A stretch of DNA of 64,000 nt from contig OY744613.1 of assembly GCA_963556255.1 (NCBI GenBank), positions 46,409,546 to 46,473,545 on the forward strand, in the 5' to 3' direction. The notes beneath the pieces are model-generated. The model did not search any database and was not told the DNA's origin. It saw only the letters and a list, made by a program, of their open reading frames with translations. Of this stretch, positions 10,526 through 21,625 are shown in pieces. The stretch is from Allolobophora icterica (lineage: Eukaryota; Annelida; Clitellata; Crassiclitellata; Lumbricidae). The stretch's first letter is position 1. Every line of letters begins with the position of its first letter. Position numbers and translations under genes: made by a program.

Positions 10526-10844
10526 ATACAAATAATTGAGAGTCGAGAAACTAAGTTGCAGTAGACGTTAGAATGCATTCGCTAGATGACAGTATATGCT
10601 TTCAAACCTTCCAGCTACATTTTTATTTAAGTGAAACAAATTTCCTGTACCGCCATTTTGTGCTGATGACAGTTTGGATCAGATTATGGAGAAAATTTAC
10701 TCTATTGCCAAACCAAGGATTCTATATTAGAGGATTGGTTACTCGTGGAAAAACCGTTGTACTTCCGGCAGCGGGGAGATCGTGGCGACATCTGTCGTCG
10801 CGGGTGTACGGGTCTCTCGAGAGGCAAGCAAGTCTACAGACGCG
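10526..10844. other. sequence upstream of the THAP exon
   Basis: No repeat recognised. It could contain the promoter and 5' UTR of the THAP-domain gene or relic that follows, but no clear core promoter element is visible. Confidence 0.35.
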
Positions 10845-11510
10845 ATGTGGTGTTCAGCTATTAATTGCACGAATTCTAGGAAGAAGAATCCAGGATTATC
10901 TTTCTTTCGGTTTCCAAAGAATCAAGAAAGGTAAATGATAATAAGTGTATAGATATTGTTTTTAATTACTGTAATTTAAGTAGTCTAAATTGTGGAAACA
11001 TGCGTTGGGAATTGCGAAGCTATAGACCCATGTTTACCTGCAGTCAATGGCATCTGACATCAATTAGAAAAAAACCTGCGTTGTGTTTGCTTAACTTTCC
11101 CAGTAACAATTTAAAGTAAATGATAAGTAATTAAATTTTATAAGTAAAAGTTTCAATAAATTTTAAGTAATGTAAACCTTAGAAATATGCACTTTTTGCG
11201 TCGTATACGATAAGGCCTATGGCACATCTGACATCTTCAAACCACAGAGCAATCGTACAATCAATGTAGTGAAACATTTTGTGGATAACAATCATAACAT
11301 AATATTATTGGGTTTATTTTTACTCTGGTAATGAAATATTTTGCGTTACTTGTCTGTAAGAAAGTTTACTTTGCGATACGCGTTTGGCAGATACAGGCGG
11401 TGGGTGCAGTTTGTCGACGTCAAGATCTAATCAAACGAACTGCTGCGTATCTATCTGTAAGCTGTGGACTGTGCGCCGACCATTTTGAGGAGAACCATTT
11501 CATGGGCTTT
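10845..11510 (+). pseudogene. two-exon THAP zinc-finger domain, frameshifted
   Basis: Exon 1 (10845-10930) reads MWCSAINCTNSRKKNPGLSF then FRFPKNQE, the start of a THAP domain with its first Cys pair (C-x4-C), and ends at a good donor (AG|GTAAAT). Exon 2 starts after TTTGGCAG at 11391 and continues YRRWVQ in phase. A one-base loss then shifts the frame, and the next frame over reads CRRQDLIKRTAAYLSVSCG and LCADHFEENHFM, giving the C-x2-H half of the C2CH site. THAP domains bind DNA and occur in host regulators and P-element-type transposases. An (ATC)n tract begins at 11518, right behind the domain. With the frameshift this cannot make a normal THAP protein unless the base loss is a sequencing error. 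Confidence 0.75.
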
Positions 11511-11515
11511 TGGAT

Positions 11516-11631
<116 letters not shown>

Positions 11632-14284
11632 TATTGTCGTTAATTATCGTTGGTGACTGTTTTACCGTCTTAAATACTTAGTGTTGAATATTTATAAACA
11701 TTTAAAAAACAGTGCTAGATTCAGATTTATTACATGTTCGTTACATCTGTCTGCACAGGTACACTTTACCATTGGCTCTGAACAGTATTCTGTACAAATT
11801 TATAACTCAGTTAGGCCTAGTGAAAGCTTTAATTATAAAAACTTTTGTTCCTAATGATTTGTGTGTTTTGCAATGATCTGAAATAGTAATAAGTAGGCTA
11901 TTGTGTCTATATTGTATTAAATGTTCTTAGTTAAATAAAGAAACTAAGCACAAAAGGCCTGTAGTTATGTGTTGCAAAGAATTTAACAATTTAATCAAGT
12001 CTAACTTGTAACTTTATATTAAGTAGTAGAATTCTAAAATAATAGTGTAAAGTAATGCAAATCTTCCAGATCACTATAACGACCAACATTTCAGTGGATG
12101 GAGTGACACTTAGGCCTAATGAACAGTTATCAACAGATCAGTCATTGCCTCACAATCTCAAAAACTATCATATAAAGACACTGTTTAAGATGCTGGCAAA
12201 GTGCAAGAAATTGCTCGAGCAACGCTGAGCATGGTTAGTACTTAGATGGTATCCATTCACAGAATAACATGCTGTAGGCCTATGGGTGAACTCAGCTCTC
12301 CATCCACCTGAGTCAGTAAATTAATAAGGAAGTGGTTTGGGATGGTTACAAATTAAAATGTAGGGAGCCTATATAGGCCTACTATGTTTCTGGATTGCAG
12401 TCATAAATACTTTAACCCCAATACTAAGTTTTTTTTTTAGAAACGGCCATAAAGACAAGCAATAATGAAGTTAATTTTACCTAAATATATGCTGACAAAA
12501 CTGTCAAGAGATTGTGCATTCTTCAGTGGTCAGTAAAACTGTACCAAGCAGTCATCCAGAGACTGCAAGAACATTTGCTAAATCCCCTTTGTTGAGGACT
12601 GTGGTACACGCTGTTGACTCCCAACGAGGACTGCAGCTGGCTTGGTTAGGCAAAGCGTTTAGATCAGACTGGCAGCAGAGTTAATAACTGACTAGGCCTA
12701 AGCCCTAGCTAACACGTTGGGACACTTACCATCAGATTGTGTAACCGTAATCAACATTCGACACACACGCACGTCTAAAGAATTGAGAGTGTGGGTCCAA
12801 TTGTGGCATGTTTGCGTACTGCAAAAGTTCTGCAAAATTAGCTTTAAATTTGAATAAAATGTCATATAAGTTGTAATAGACAATACAGCACATATTAAAT
12901 ATAATTCCTCTACACAGGCAATTGTTTATTAATTAAAAAATAATTATTCGTCGATTTTCTTTGCAGAAAGCGCATTGCATTTGCTATCTAAACACGAAGT
13001 TCTACGCCTTTGTCGCTGGAGGCGCCACGCTCCATGGACCAATAACTTGTCCAACGGCCTTACATAAGGAGTTTCCAGTCCTTTGTATAGAGTCCTTGTT
13101 GCCAAACCTGGTGAGATTCTATAACTCTGTTTATAAAATTTAGTGGATAAACACATTTAATAACGACAGCTAGGTCAATGAGAGAGTTCCTAATATTATG
13201 GTTTGAGGTGACCGTTTTATTCCAAACGGTATACTTTCAAAATTTCAAGATGGTGGAAAGTCTTTCTTTGTCATGCTTCGTTCTTTATACCTCGTTGATG
13301 AATCAGTAACGTAAAGTCGTACAGTTAAGCACTCTTACGCCTTAATATTACTTCAGCTTAAGTATGGTTGATTAAATATTAGTAATTGTTCACTGGATAT
13401 CGTCTAGGTCGATAGATGCAGATGATTGTGATTTATTTATTGACTTTATAAACGATCATAACGCTCAATCTATTTCTTACAGAGAGATTGTTGGCTGGAA
13501 AGGAATGAATTAAATGATACATGTTTAATATAAATTAAGTTTTTTTTTAATTTTGTGATGTGAGGTGTATGTCACCATAATTCTAACTAGCAATATGTTT
13601 TTTTGTTAAAATTACAAGAATCTTAATTTCAGCTTTTTTGCATACGTAATATACATATGCTAGTATAATGAAGAAATAATTTGAGTATGCAGAAAGGAAA
13701 ATATTTGAAATTACGACTACAGCTTTGTCCAAATGCAGCAGTCAACGAAGAGAAGTTAGTTACATCGTATAAGTGCATGGTTGCAATTTCAGATGTAAAC
13801 ATTAATGGTAGAGGTTTTGTACTTAAAAATTAACTACCAAATCAATGATTCCTCTAAGACACCATTTTTGCTAAATGTTTGATAGTCGCATTAAGTGCTT
13901 TAAGGGAGCAGATACATATATGCGCTATTTGGAAATCATTGCAAGTCACAGATATGCGTGTGATTCACAAGTATGTGTTCAAGAAGTTTAGATATAGTTG
14001 AAAATTGATCTGAATAATGTTATGCAGTTCAACATAACTAGAAGACATTATTAGTCAGCTGAAACATTATTCAGGTTTTCAGAACAAAATACCATTTATG
14101 ATGATTTCAACTATGCATAATTATCCACTAAATGTAATGGATTAGAAGAGAGCTGGGCTCGAACCTAAACTATATAGCACATCCATACCCATGAGCAACG
14201 TCAATGTCATTAAGTAATTTCAGTTTAGGATTCACAGTTGGCAGTCGCTATTTACCATACTTTGCAGTGAGGGCCAAGTACCAC
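11632..14284. other. long intergenic stretch
   Basis: AT-rich DNA with only short spurious frames. A short stretch near 12190-12228 could read as a Lys/Leu-rich coil (LAKCKKLLEQR) such as follows THAP domains, but this is too short to call. No RNA gene, terminal repeat or tandem array seen. Confidence 0.45.
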
Positions 14285-14380
14285 CCCCTCTAGGGCGGCG
14301 CCTTGCATGTCTGCAAACGTTGTGTTTAATTAAGATCTTGATTATACTTTCTTGTTTCAATGTAATCTTATTCCATGTGG
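14285..14380 (+). repeat. LINE 3' UTR fragment
   Basis: GGGCGGCGCCTTGCATGTCTG followed by GTGTTTAATTAAGATCTTG and TTGTTTCAATGTAATCTTA closely matches the minus-strand sequence at 49760-49680, which precedes an L2/CR1-like tail. A shorter copy is at 48488-48535. Confidence 0.6.
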
Positions 14381-14469
14381 TGTGTTACCAATCCAGTTCA
14401 TGTGTGTCCTATTTGTTTTTGTTTACCATTGACCTATCCTCATGCGACACATGCAACACCTCATGGGTT

Positions 14470-15114
14470 TAAAGTCGCTCCAGCTGATCTTGGCCAATCT
14501 TCTACATAGCCAAATTTTATATCGAGATTCATTCTTCCTCTCAGAAGCTCTCTTCTCATCCGGAATGCATCCTTTCCAATTCTTATCTTAATCTCGGCAC
14601 AGCATCTGCAGTCATCTGTTAAACTTCCAAGATAACAAAACTGGTTGATTTGCTCGATCTCAGCTCTGCTGATGATAAATAGTTATTTTTTTCTTTGTAT
14701 TTACTCAACCTAATCACCTTTGTTTTCTTTCTTTATCCTCATGTCATATTTTTCAGATATTTTGTTAAGGGTGCCCACTATTATCTGCAGCCCAGAAACC
14801 CCCTCCAACATTTGCTCCGTCATCCACAATTTAAAGCGCTACTGATCTTACGGAAATTATATGATACACCATACAACGCCAGACATTCACCTTTTTCTAC
14901 CTATGGCATCCTATGCACATGTCTTTAATTCTGGTTTTGCCTTAATCTGACAGCCATAATCCTGTATCCGTGTCTTCGATGCTGGAGACACAATCTGCAA
15001 CAGACCTACCAGGAGCGCTGTTTGATGCCCCTCCCCTCCCGAGTATACAAGCCGTACTCCATCATCCTTCCAGCTGAATTCTTTCACCTCAAAGATCTTA
15101 CTCTTGTCATTCAC
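14470..15114 (-). pseudogene. decayed RTE-like LINE fragment
   Basis: On the minus strand, 15114-14911 contains FSWKDDGVRLVYSGGEGHQT, which resembles part of a LINE apurinic endonuclease. Further downstream (about 14850-14740) is a KYDMRIKKENK stretch like the RT thumb lead-in. Then 14690-14480 reads EIEQINQFCYLGSLTDDCR and EIKIRIGKDAFR, the conserved I-QV-F-YLGS-D-EI-RI block of RTE-type reverse transcriptases. Stops and frame changes are frequent. The order fits one old, much-deleted copy. Confidence 0.55.
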
Positions 15115-15840
15115 TTATTTAATTTTGATAATTTCCGGCTGTTTGCAGACGATATTGATTTTGGACAGAGGTTTCTGTATTTGAAATTATGTTCCATATT
15201 TTGAGGCATGTTAAATATTGAGGTTTACTGTTATTTTTAGCAAGAATATGAAGAAGACGAGCAACCTTCTGTTAGAGCTTCAAATTGCATTTGGAAGACA
15301 AGGTCTATATATCTCATCAATCTTGATTCAGAGCATTACAGTGGATTTATTTGACTACAACTTTCGCTATAGTCAAACCGAGCAATAACGTAAAGGTCTG
15401 CTATTGTACAAGGGATAATCTTAAGTATTTCATCATTCGTTGTACTGTGTGACTAATTCTTACTTTATTCGAAAAATTTCTGCTACTGACAGATGAAACA
15501 TGAACCCACGTTGTAAGCATCTGAAATGCAAACTTTCATGAAATCGTTGATATTGTAATAAACTGGACACTGCTTGTGTTGGAAAGGCTATGACAACAAC
15601 AGTTGCAGTAATTTTGTACAAAGGCAATTACTTTGAACTGCATACCACAACTCATGCTCATCAAAGGCCATACACATTCGAACTTTGTTTACAGTCTGGT
15701 GATTGGAGAATCACATCCGAATGACGTTTTTAAAGCCATCCAGATGTCAGTTATTTGAGAAACTGTTTACTCAAAGTGATCATCTGACAAAGAACACATA
15801 TTGAAGAAAACAGTGCAATTATGGAGTAACTTCAACCTAA
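15115..15840. other. upstream region of the zinc-finger array
   Basis: AT-rich sequence that should hold introns, 5' UTR or upstream exons of the zinc-finger gene. No upstream exon with an effector domain is recognisable. Confidence 0.35.
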
Positions 15841-15920
15841 CAGCGAATACGAGAACCCATATGGGAGAGAAACCATACAAATGTGAGTTTTGTGAGAAAT
15901 GATTTACTGAAATAGGTGGC

Positions 15921-17789
15921 ATGATGGCACATGTGAGAAGCCATACTGGCGAAAAACCATACTGGTGCCAGCTATGTCAGAAATCATTTGCTTATCATAG
16001 TGCTCAGAAAAGGCACATGAGGACCCATACTGGTGAAAAACCATATAGCTGCCAGTTATGTCAGAAATCATTCACTACAGATAGTAGTCTGAAAATGCAC
16101 ATGAGAACCCATACTGGCGAAAAACCATATGGGTGCCAACTATGTCAGAAATCATTTGCTATTCATAGTAGTCTGAAAATGCACATGAGAACCCACACTG
16201 GAGAAAAACCATGCATGTGCCAGCTATGTCAGAAATCATTTGCTAATCATAGTAATCTTAAAAAGCACATGATAACCCATACTGGCGAAAAACCGTACAG
16301 GTGCCAGCTATGTCAGAAATCATTTAATCAAAGTATTACTCTGAAAAACCACATGAGAACCCATACTGGCGAAAAACCCTACATGTGCCAGCTATGTCAT
16401 AAATCATTTCGTGGAAGTAGTTCTCTAAAAACGCACACGAGAACCCATACTGGCGAAAAACCATACAGGTGCCAGCTATGTCCGAAATCATTTATTGAAT
16501 GTGGTACTCTGAAAAAACACACGAGAACCCATACTGGCGAAAAACAATACATGTGCCAGCTATGTCAGAAGTTACTTTCTGATGGTAGTTCTCTGAAAAT
16601 GCACATGATAACCCATACTGGTGAAAAACCATACAAGTGCAAGTTATGTCAGAAATCATTTGTTAATCATAGTCTTCTGAAAACGCATATGAGAACCCAT
16701 ACTGGTGAAAAACCATACAAGTGCAAGTTATGTCAGAAATCATTTGTTAATCATAGTCCTCTGAAAACGCACATGAGAACCCATACTGGCGAAAAACCAT
16801 TCAGGTGCCATATATGTCAGAAGTCATTTTCCGTAGGTACTTCCCTGAAAAGGCACATGAGAACCCATACTGGTGAAAAACTATACATGTGCCAGTTATG
16901 TGAGAAATCATTTGCTCAACATACTAATCTGAAAATGCACATAAGAAGCCACACTGGAGAAAGCCCATACAAATGCCAGTTTTGTCAGAAATCATTTGCT
17001 AATCGTAGTAATCTGAAAATGCATATGAGAAGTCACACTGGAGAAAAACCATGCACATGCCAGTTATGTCAGAAATCATTTGCTAATCATAGTAATCTTA
17101 AAACGCACATGAGAATCCATACTGGCGAAAAGCTATACATGTGCCAGTTATGTGAGAAATCATTTGCTCATCATTGTAATTTGAAAATTCACATGAGAAG
17201 CCACACTGAAGAAAGGCCATACAAGTGCCAGTTACGTCACAAATCATTTGCTAATCATCGTAATCCGAAAACACACATGAGAAACCATACTGGAGAAAAA
17301 CCATATATATGCGAGGTTTGTAATAAAGGATTCACACACATTGGAAATCTAAAGATCCACATTAGGACTCATGCAAGTGAGAAGCAAGAAACGTGCAATA
17401 AAGGTTGTAGTGCTTCAACGAAGTCTTTAAAATTGCATGCAGGAACACGGCCACAGAATCTTAAAATGGAAAGTGATGTAATGGCTAACCTGTCTGATCA
17501 TTTCATCACATTTAATAGTACAGGTGTTATTGATAAACCAAATGAACGTTTCTCAAAGAACGTGTATCAGAATTCTAATGAATTTGCAGGTCCTTTACAG
17601 AAAATTAGAGATGGGGAATGTTTGTATATTAGAAAATTCAAATCTCCTGGGGATACACAACCGTTTTTGTCAAAATCTTTTGGATGTGGTATATGTGACG
17701 AATTGTTTGAAATAGAGAAAGTATTTCTAGAACATTGTTCTAGCCATCGATTTTCTCCACCTGATGACTTAGTTGCTGACCTTGCTTAA
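15921..17789 (+). CDS. C2H2 zinc-finger protein, 16 canonical fingers
   Basis: A 622-residue frame of back-to-back Kruppel-type C2H2 fingers (C-x2-C-x12-H-x3-H) joined by TGEKPY linkers, so a sequence-specific DNA-binding nuclear protein is expected. Fifteen intact fingers occupy roughly residues 14-440. The next has lost its second Cys (CQLR), one more intact finger follows (CEVCNKGF), then a broken one. An unstructured stretch leads to a lone C-terminal finger, CGICDELFEIEKVFLEHCSSH without its last residues counted here. Neighbouring fingers share long identical strings (CQLCQKSFA, LKMHMRTHTGEKP), pointing to recent duplication or gene conversion. The same frame upstream (15853-15920) reads THMGEKPYKCEFCEK, a TGA stop, then FTEIGGM, so the first finger is cut off. 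Translation may start at the Met at 15921 or an upstream exon may splice in. Confidence 0.85.
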   Translation: MMAHVRSHTGEKPYWCQLCQKSFAYHSAQKRHMRTHTGEKPYSCQLCQKSFTTDSSLKMHMRTHTGEKPYGCQLCQKSFAIHSSLKMHMRTHTGEKPCMCQLCQKSFANHSNLKKHMITHTGEKPYRCQLCQKSFNQSITLKNHMRTHTGEKPYMCQLCHKSFRGSSSLKTHTRTHTGEKPYRCQLCPKSFIECGTLKKHTRTHTGEKQYMCQLCQKLLSDGSSLKMHMITHTGEKPYKCKLCQKSFVNHSLLKTHMRTHTGEKPYKCKLCQKSFVNHSPLKTHMRTHTGEKPFRCHICQKSFSVGTSLKRHMRTHTGEKLYMCQLCEKSFAQHTNLKMHIRSHTGESPYKCQFCQKSFANRSNLKMHMRSHTGEKPCTCQLCQKSFANHSNLKTHMRIHTGEKLYMCQLCEKSFAHHCNLKIHMRSHTEERPYKCQLRHKSFANHRNPKTHMRNHTGEKPYICEVCNKGFTHIGNLKIHIRTHASEKQETCNKGCSASTKSLKLHAGTRPQNLKMESDVMANLSDHFITFNSTGVIDKPNERFSKNVYQNSNEFAGPLQKIRDGECLYIRKFKSPGDTQPFLSKSFGCGICDELFEIEKVFLEHCSSHRFSPPDDLVADLA

Positions 17790-18394
17790 TGACGATTCCA
17801 AATACTTACAGATTATAACAATTGTAATTTGAGATTAGAAAATGCTATGGAAGTGGTGGGATACATACACACCAGTTTGTAGCACTTTCATTTCAGAATA
17901 CTTAGACAGTAGGCTTTCTGAGGTAGATAATCCAGAGATTACTCCTTATTGGCACCACATATCTAAGGTGTGAGCTTCTTCTCACATAATTGTAAGACTA
18001 GAATTGCTGTAGTTCATGAAAGTGAAATTTTATGCTAAAGTTACTTAAGATGCAGTAAAGTCTTTCATTTTTAGTGCATTAATTGACAGCTTTATTGTTA
18101 AATATTAAATTTAGCTGCACAAATACTTCTGCTGGATTAGATATTTAACAGAACGTTTAGCTTTACTTTGTTTTGTGAGACATTTTACACTATTGTTACC
18201 TAGCGTATTTTCGTCGCATTCATGATAAATCAAGTAATAACAGTAATTAGCTTATTCTATTTCGATTAAGTGTCTGACTTTATGTTTGGTCATTACAAAA
18301 GTTAAATGTGTAATCAAGATTGTCATGTATTCTCAATATTTGGTGATTTGTTGTCTGGTGATTTTTTAACACTTAATTCTGTTCTAAGCCTTTA

Positions 18395-18400
18395 AATAAA
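18395..18400 (+). terminator. polyadenylation signal AATAAA
   Basis: AATAAA (followed by TAAAATG) lies about 600 bp after the zinc-finger stop codon in AT-rich sequence that looks like a 3' UTR. Assignment to this gene is by position only. Confidence 0.45.
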
Positions 18401-18868
18401 TAAAATGTATGTCATAAATTGCATATATTTATATTTCTGTGATTGGAATATATTTTTTAAATATGCTGAAATTTGATTGTTTACATTGATCTGTGTCATC
18501 TAATTTTAACTGGATAATATTCTTGTATGAAACTAGAGTAACCTTACTGTAGAGGAAATGGTTGCAAGTTAAAGTGCATGAGTTTAATATCCTAATGCTT
18601 ACGCGTAATTCGCTAGCAGCCTCTGTTCTATTTCATCTCAAGGCCTTTGTTGCTTGGTCTTTTCTATCTCTGGTCGCAGATTTCTCCTCTTAGCCCAAGC
18701 ATTGAACGTTCAAATTGATTTTTTATTATGCATTTATAAGAGTTACAATGATGAATTATTCTAGACTTTGTTGTGGGACTAACGCAGATATTGTGGCAGT
18801 TGAATATTTTTTGGAAATATTTTAAAGAACACTAAAATGTGCATAATAGGGCTAGATTGGGCAAGCTA
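18401..18868. other. intergenic, nothing recognised
   Basis: AT-rich sequence between the zinc-finger 3' UTR and the next fold-back element. Confidence 0.45.
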
Positions 18869-18879
18869 CGTTGAGAACG

Positions 18880-19116
18880 GGATACGGAAATTTCGCCCCC
18901 GGAAGAATCGCCCCCGGAAGCTGGATTAGCGATGAAAATGTATCTAAGACTAGAAGCGCGATCTTTGATGAAAATATAACTAAGACTAGAAGCTGGATTA
19001 GCGACGAAAATGTAACTAAGGCTAGAAGCTGGATTAGCGATGAAAATCTTCCGGGGGCCAAACTTTCGGGGGGCGAATATGCCAGGGCGAATCTGCCGGG
19101 GGCGAAGTCATAGAAC
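18880..19116. mobile_element. small fold-back element, CGCCCCCGG terminal units and minisatellite core
   Basis: The left end has two 15-bp units ending TCGCCCCCGGAAG (about 18890-18919). The right end has four variants inverted (about 19048-19107). Between them are about three 35-bp units of CTAGAAGCTGGATTAGC plus GATGAAAATGTAACTAAG. GTTGAGAAC occurs on both sides (18870-18878 and 19118-19126), consistent with a 9-bp target duplication and ends GGGATA and GGTTCT. No coding function. Confidence 0.7.
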
Positions 19117-19289
19117 CGTTGAGAACGTGCCTGAGATGCCTATTTTTCAAATACTTTGAATTGTAGCAAGAGGAAGAGCGGTCCCTATAACCACAAGGCA
19201 GCCATGTGTTACTGAATTTTTACATTATCAAACAATAGTTTTATTCATTTAACAGAAATAAGCATTTATACATATGCTTACAATTCAAA

Positions 19290-19500
19290 GAAGAAGAGTG
19301 TAGTGGTTAGCGTGCTCGACTGTCGACTGGAAGCTTGGGGTTCAAATCCCCGCCAGGGCAGAAATTCCACTCCAGATTTCCGCCTCACCTGCGCACCTAG
19401 CCAACTCAGCTATAACGAGTATACTGACCATACGCTGTCGGTGGGAAGATGAGACGGCAAGGGTGAGGACCGGCCACCAGCCTTCATAATTTTTATGCTT
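19290..19500 (+). repeat. tRNA-derived SINE
   Basis: GTGTAGTGGTTAGCGTGCTC followed by GGGGTTCAAATCCCCGCC shows well-formed A- and B-box-like RNA polymerase III promoter elements at tRNA spacing, loosely tRNA-Asp-like. The acceptor stem is not closed and a non-tRNA body follows (TCCACTCCAGATTTCCGCC onward), so a SINE rather than a tRNA gene. Confidence 0.6.
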
Positions 19501-20172
19501 TCCTTGCGTGTGTGTTACTTTCTGGGTGGTTGTGGATTTAACTACTCCAGTACTTCTCCAATTCAGTAATTTAAAGTTGCTGTGTTCGGCCTTTCGCTCT
19601 GGAACAGAGCGCCATGCAACTAACAACTTTAACTTCTTTGTGTGCATGTACAATATGTCGGTATGTTTGCAGGCGCATTGCATACATAATGTGTGTTGTG
19701 TGCACAAGACGTACATTTATGCATGTATAAATGCATGTGTTTATGTACAATGTGTACTTATGTATGTTTGTATGTGTGTATTCATTGGCTAAGCATGCAT
19801 GAGTGTGTAATTGTTTCAAAGTATACGGATGAATCTGCAGGCCTGTGTCTATCTGAGCATCTGTAATTTTGAATGCAAATGCATTGGGTTCCGGTCCACT
19901 ATTCCGGGGGTCCGCTATTCCGGGGGTCCGCTATTCGGGGGATCCGCCGGAATATACATACATACAACATACATACATGCATACACACATACATACATTT
20001 GTACAAACATGCACACATACATACATACATGCATACATACATCCATGCATGCATGCATGTATGGATGTATGCGTGTATGTATTTATACATACAAACATGT
20101 ATGTATGGATGTATATGTATGTATGGATGTATATATACATACATGTATGTATGTATGCATGTATGTATATAT

Positions 20173-20943
20173 GTTAGGGCATAGCCGGGTGACGTTTTTC
20201 AACCGGGTACCGGGTCCGGGTAGTTTGAATAAAAACCTGCCGGGTCCGGGTATTAAAACTAAACGTAATCTCAAATCTCTAATCCAAACACAGTGTCGCG
20301 AAAAAATAGCTCCACTCCACCCTCTACGAATCAACTTCAGAACACTTTAATAAACAAGGAAAACATCTGCAATGATCGAAAAGGGTGGGAGAGATAGACT
20401 AGCTGGCATTCTCAATAATCAAAGAGAATTGTCCGCATATAGGTGAAAGGAGGAGGGGAGAGGAACTTGCTGGAGCTCTCTATAATCAAGGGAAATTGTC
20501 AGTGCATAGGCGAAAGAAGGATGGGAGAGGGACTTGCTGGAGTTCTTAACAATCAAAGGAAATTGTCATAGGCGAAAGGAGGAGGGGGATGGACTTGATG
20601 GAGTTCTCAACATCAAAGGAAATTGTCGGTGTCTAGGCGAAAGTAGGAGGGGAGAGGGACTTGATGGAGTTCTCAACATCAAAGGAAATCGTCGGGGCAT
20701 AGGCGAAATGAGGAGGGGAGAGGGGCTTGCTGAAGCTCTTAATAATCAAAAGACAACGCCGGCAGATCATGGACAGCCAAAGGCAGTCGCCAAGGCAACT
20801 TACTGTTCCTGATGTCATTACATTATGTTACTGTTAATTGACACTTACCCACCCGGACCCGGATGACCTTTCAGCTCCGGATGCGGGTGTCTTCCGGGTG
20901 TTCAATCCCCGGAATTTCCGGGTCAGTACCCGGCTATGCATTA
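20173..20943. mobile_element. inner inverted-repeat element with CCGGGT ends
   Basis: Left GGGCATAGCCGGGT (from 20175) and right ACCCGGCTATGC (to about 20940) are inverted, each followed inward by more CCGGGT/ACCCGG motifs (GGGTACCGGGTCCGGGT on the left, ACCCACCCGGACCCGG on the right). TTA occurs at both edges, compatible with a 3-bp target duplication. It sits inside the CATA/TATG tracts of the outer element. The core is a 62-66-bp minisatellite. Confidence 0.6.
20395..20755. repeat. 62-66-bp minisatellite, about six units
   Basis: Tandem units containing AATCAAAGGAAATTGTC, CATAGGCGAAAGGAGGAGG and GAGAGGGACTTGCTGGAG. Unit length and sequence drift slightly from copy to copy. Confidence 0.85.
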
Positions 20944-21183
20944 ATATATGTATACATGTATGTAAGCATGTATGTATGTATGCATGAATGTTTGTATGCA
21001 TGTATGAATGTATGCATGTATGTATGTTGTATGTATGTATACTCCGGCCGATCCCCGGAATAGCGGACCCCCGGAATAGCGGACCCCCTGAATAGCGAGC
21101 CGGTACCATGCATTGTATCCATGCAATCCATGTGAGCATTTCCACATATTATTCAGAGCAATCTGGTTAGAAGCCACATTGGT

Positions 21184-21617
21184 GGTGTCAAGACAAATGG
21201 TTCACGACAAGTGGTTCATCAACAAATGGTTCACGGTCTAATTTCAACGAGATGCCAGCTTCTAGTTTCAGTTATATATTACATGACAATCCAGCTTCTG
21301 CTATGAACTCTTATTTTCATCGGCCATCCAGCTTCTAGTCTAAACTATGTTTTCATCTCTTATCCAGCTTCTAGTTTTAGCTCTATTTTCATCGGCCATC
21401 CAGTTTCTAGCTATGTTTGAATATTATTATCGAACTGTTTTCATTGCTTATCCAGCTTCTAGTTTGAGCTGGATTATCATTGAACATTATTACTGAAACT
21501 AGCAGCTAGATTCTCGATGAAAATATAACTCAAACTAGAAGCCGGAATATCGTGAACCATTTGTCCGTGAACCATTTGTCGGTTAATTATTCGTCGTGAA
21601 CAATTTCTCACGGAACC
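21184..21617. mobile_element. fold-back element with ACAAATGGTTCAC terminal units and minisatellite core
   Basis: Ends GGTGTCAAGACAAATGG and, reverse complemented, GGTTCCGTGAGAAATTG, flanked by ACATTGGT (21176-21183) and ATATTGGT (21618-21625). The left end has three tandem 14-15-bp units GACAAATGGTTCAC; the right end has about four, inverted. The core is the 35-bp minisatellite: about six units in reverse orientation (ATCCAGCTTCTAGTTT), then two forward units. Confidence 0.78.
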
Positions 21618-21625
21618 ATATTGGT

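Larger units (their letters stand above)
19887..21107. mobile_element. CATA-rich fold-back element, three terminal units per end
   Basis: Perfect 8-bp target duplication ATGCATTG at 19879-19886 and 21108-21115. Ends are GGTTCCGGTCCACTATTCC and, reverse complemented, GGTACCGGCTCGCTATTC. Each end has three copies of a 16-bp unit of type TCCGCTATTCCGGGGG, then GGATCCGCCGGAATATACAT and a CATA (left) or TATG (right) tract. The centre is a separate inverted-repeat element (about 20173-20943). No protein is encoded; long frames here are microsatellite translations. Confidence 0.85.

Noticed and set aside
12944..13156. Possible small gene on either strand
   Set aside because: Both-strand open frames without splice-site support, domain motif or composition bias.
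19290..19370. A functional tRNA gene
   Set aside because: A- and B-box-like sequences are present, but the acceptor stem does not pair and a SINE-like body follows.
19811..20350. Long frames rich in Tyr, His, Cys and Met over the CATA/TATG tracts (also 35168-35740, 36471-37450, 59115-59588, 63518-63882)
   Set aside because: They are translations of tetranucleotide repeats open in several frames on both strands, with no protein-like composition or start context.
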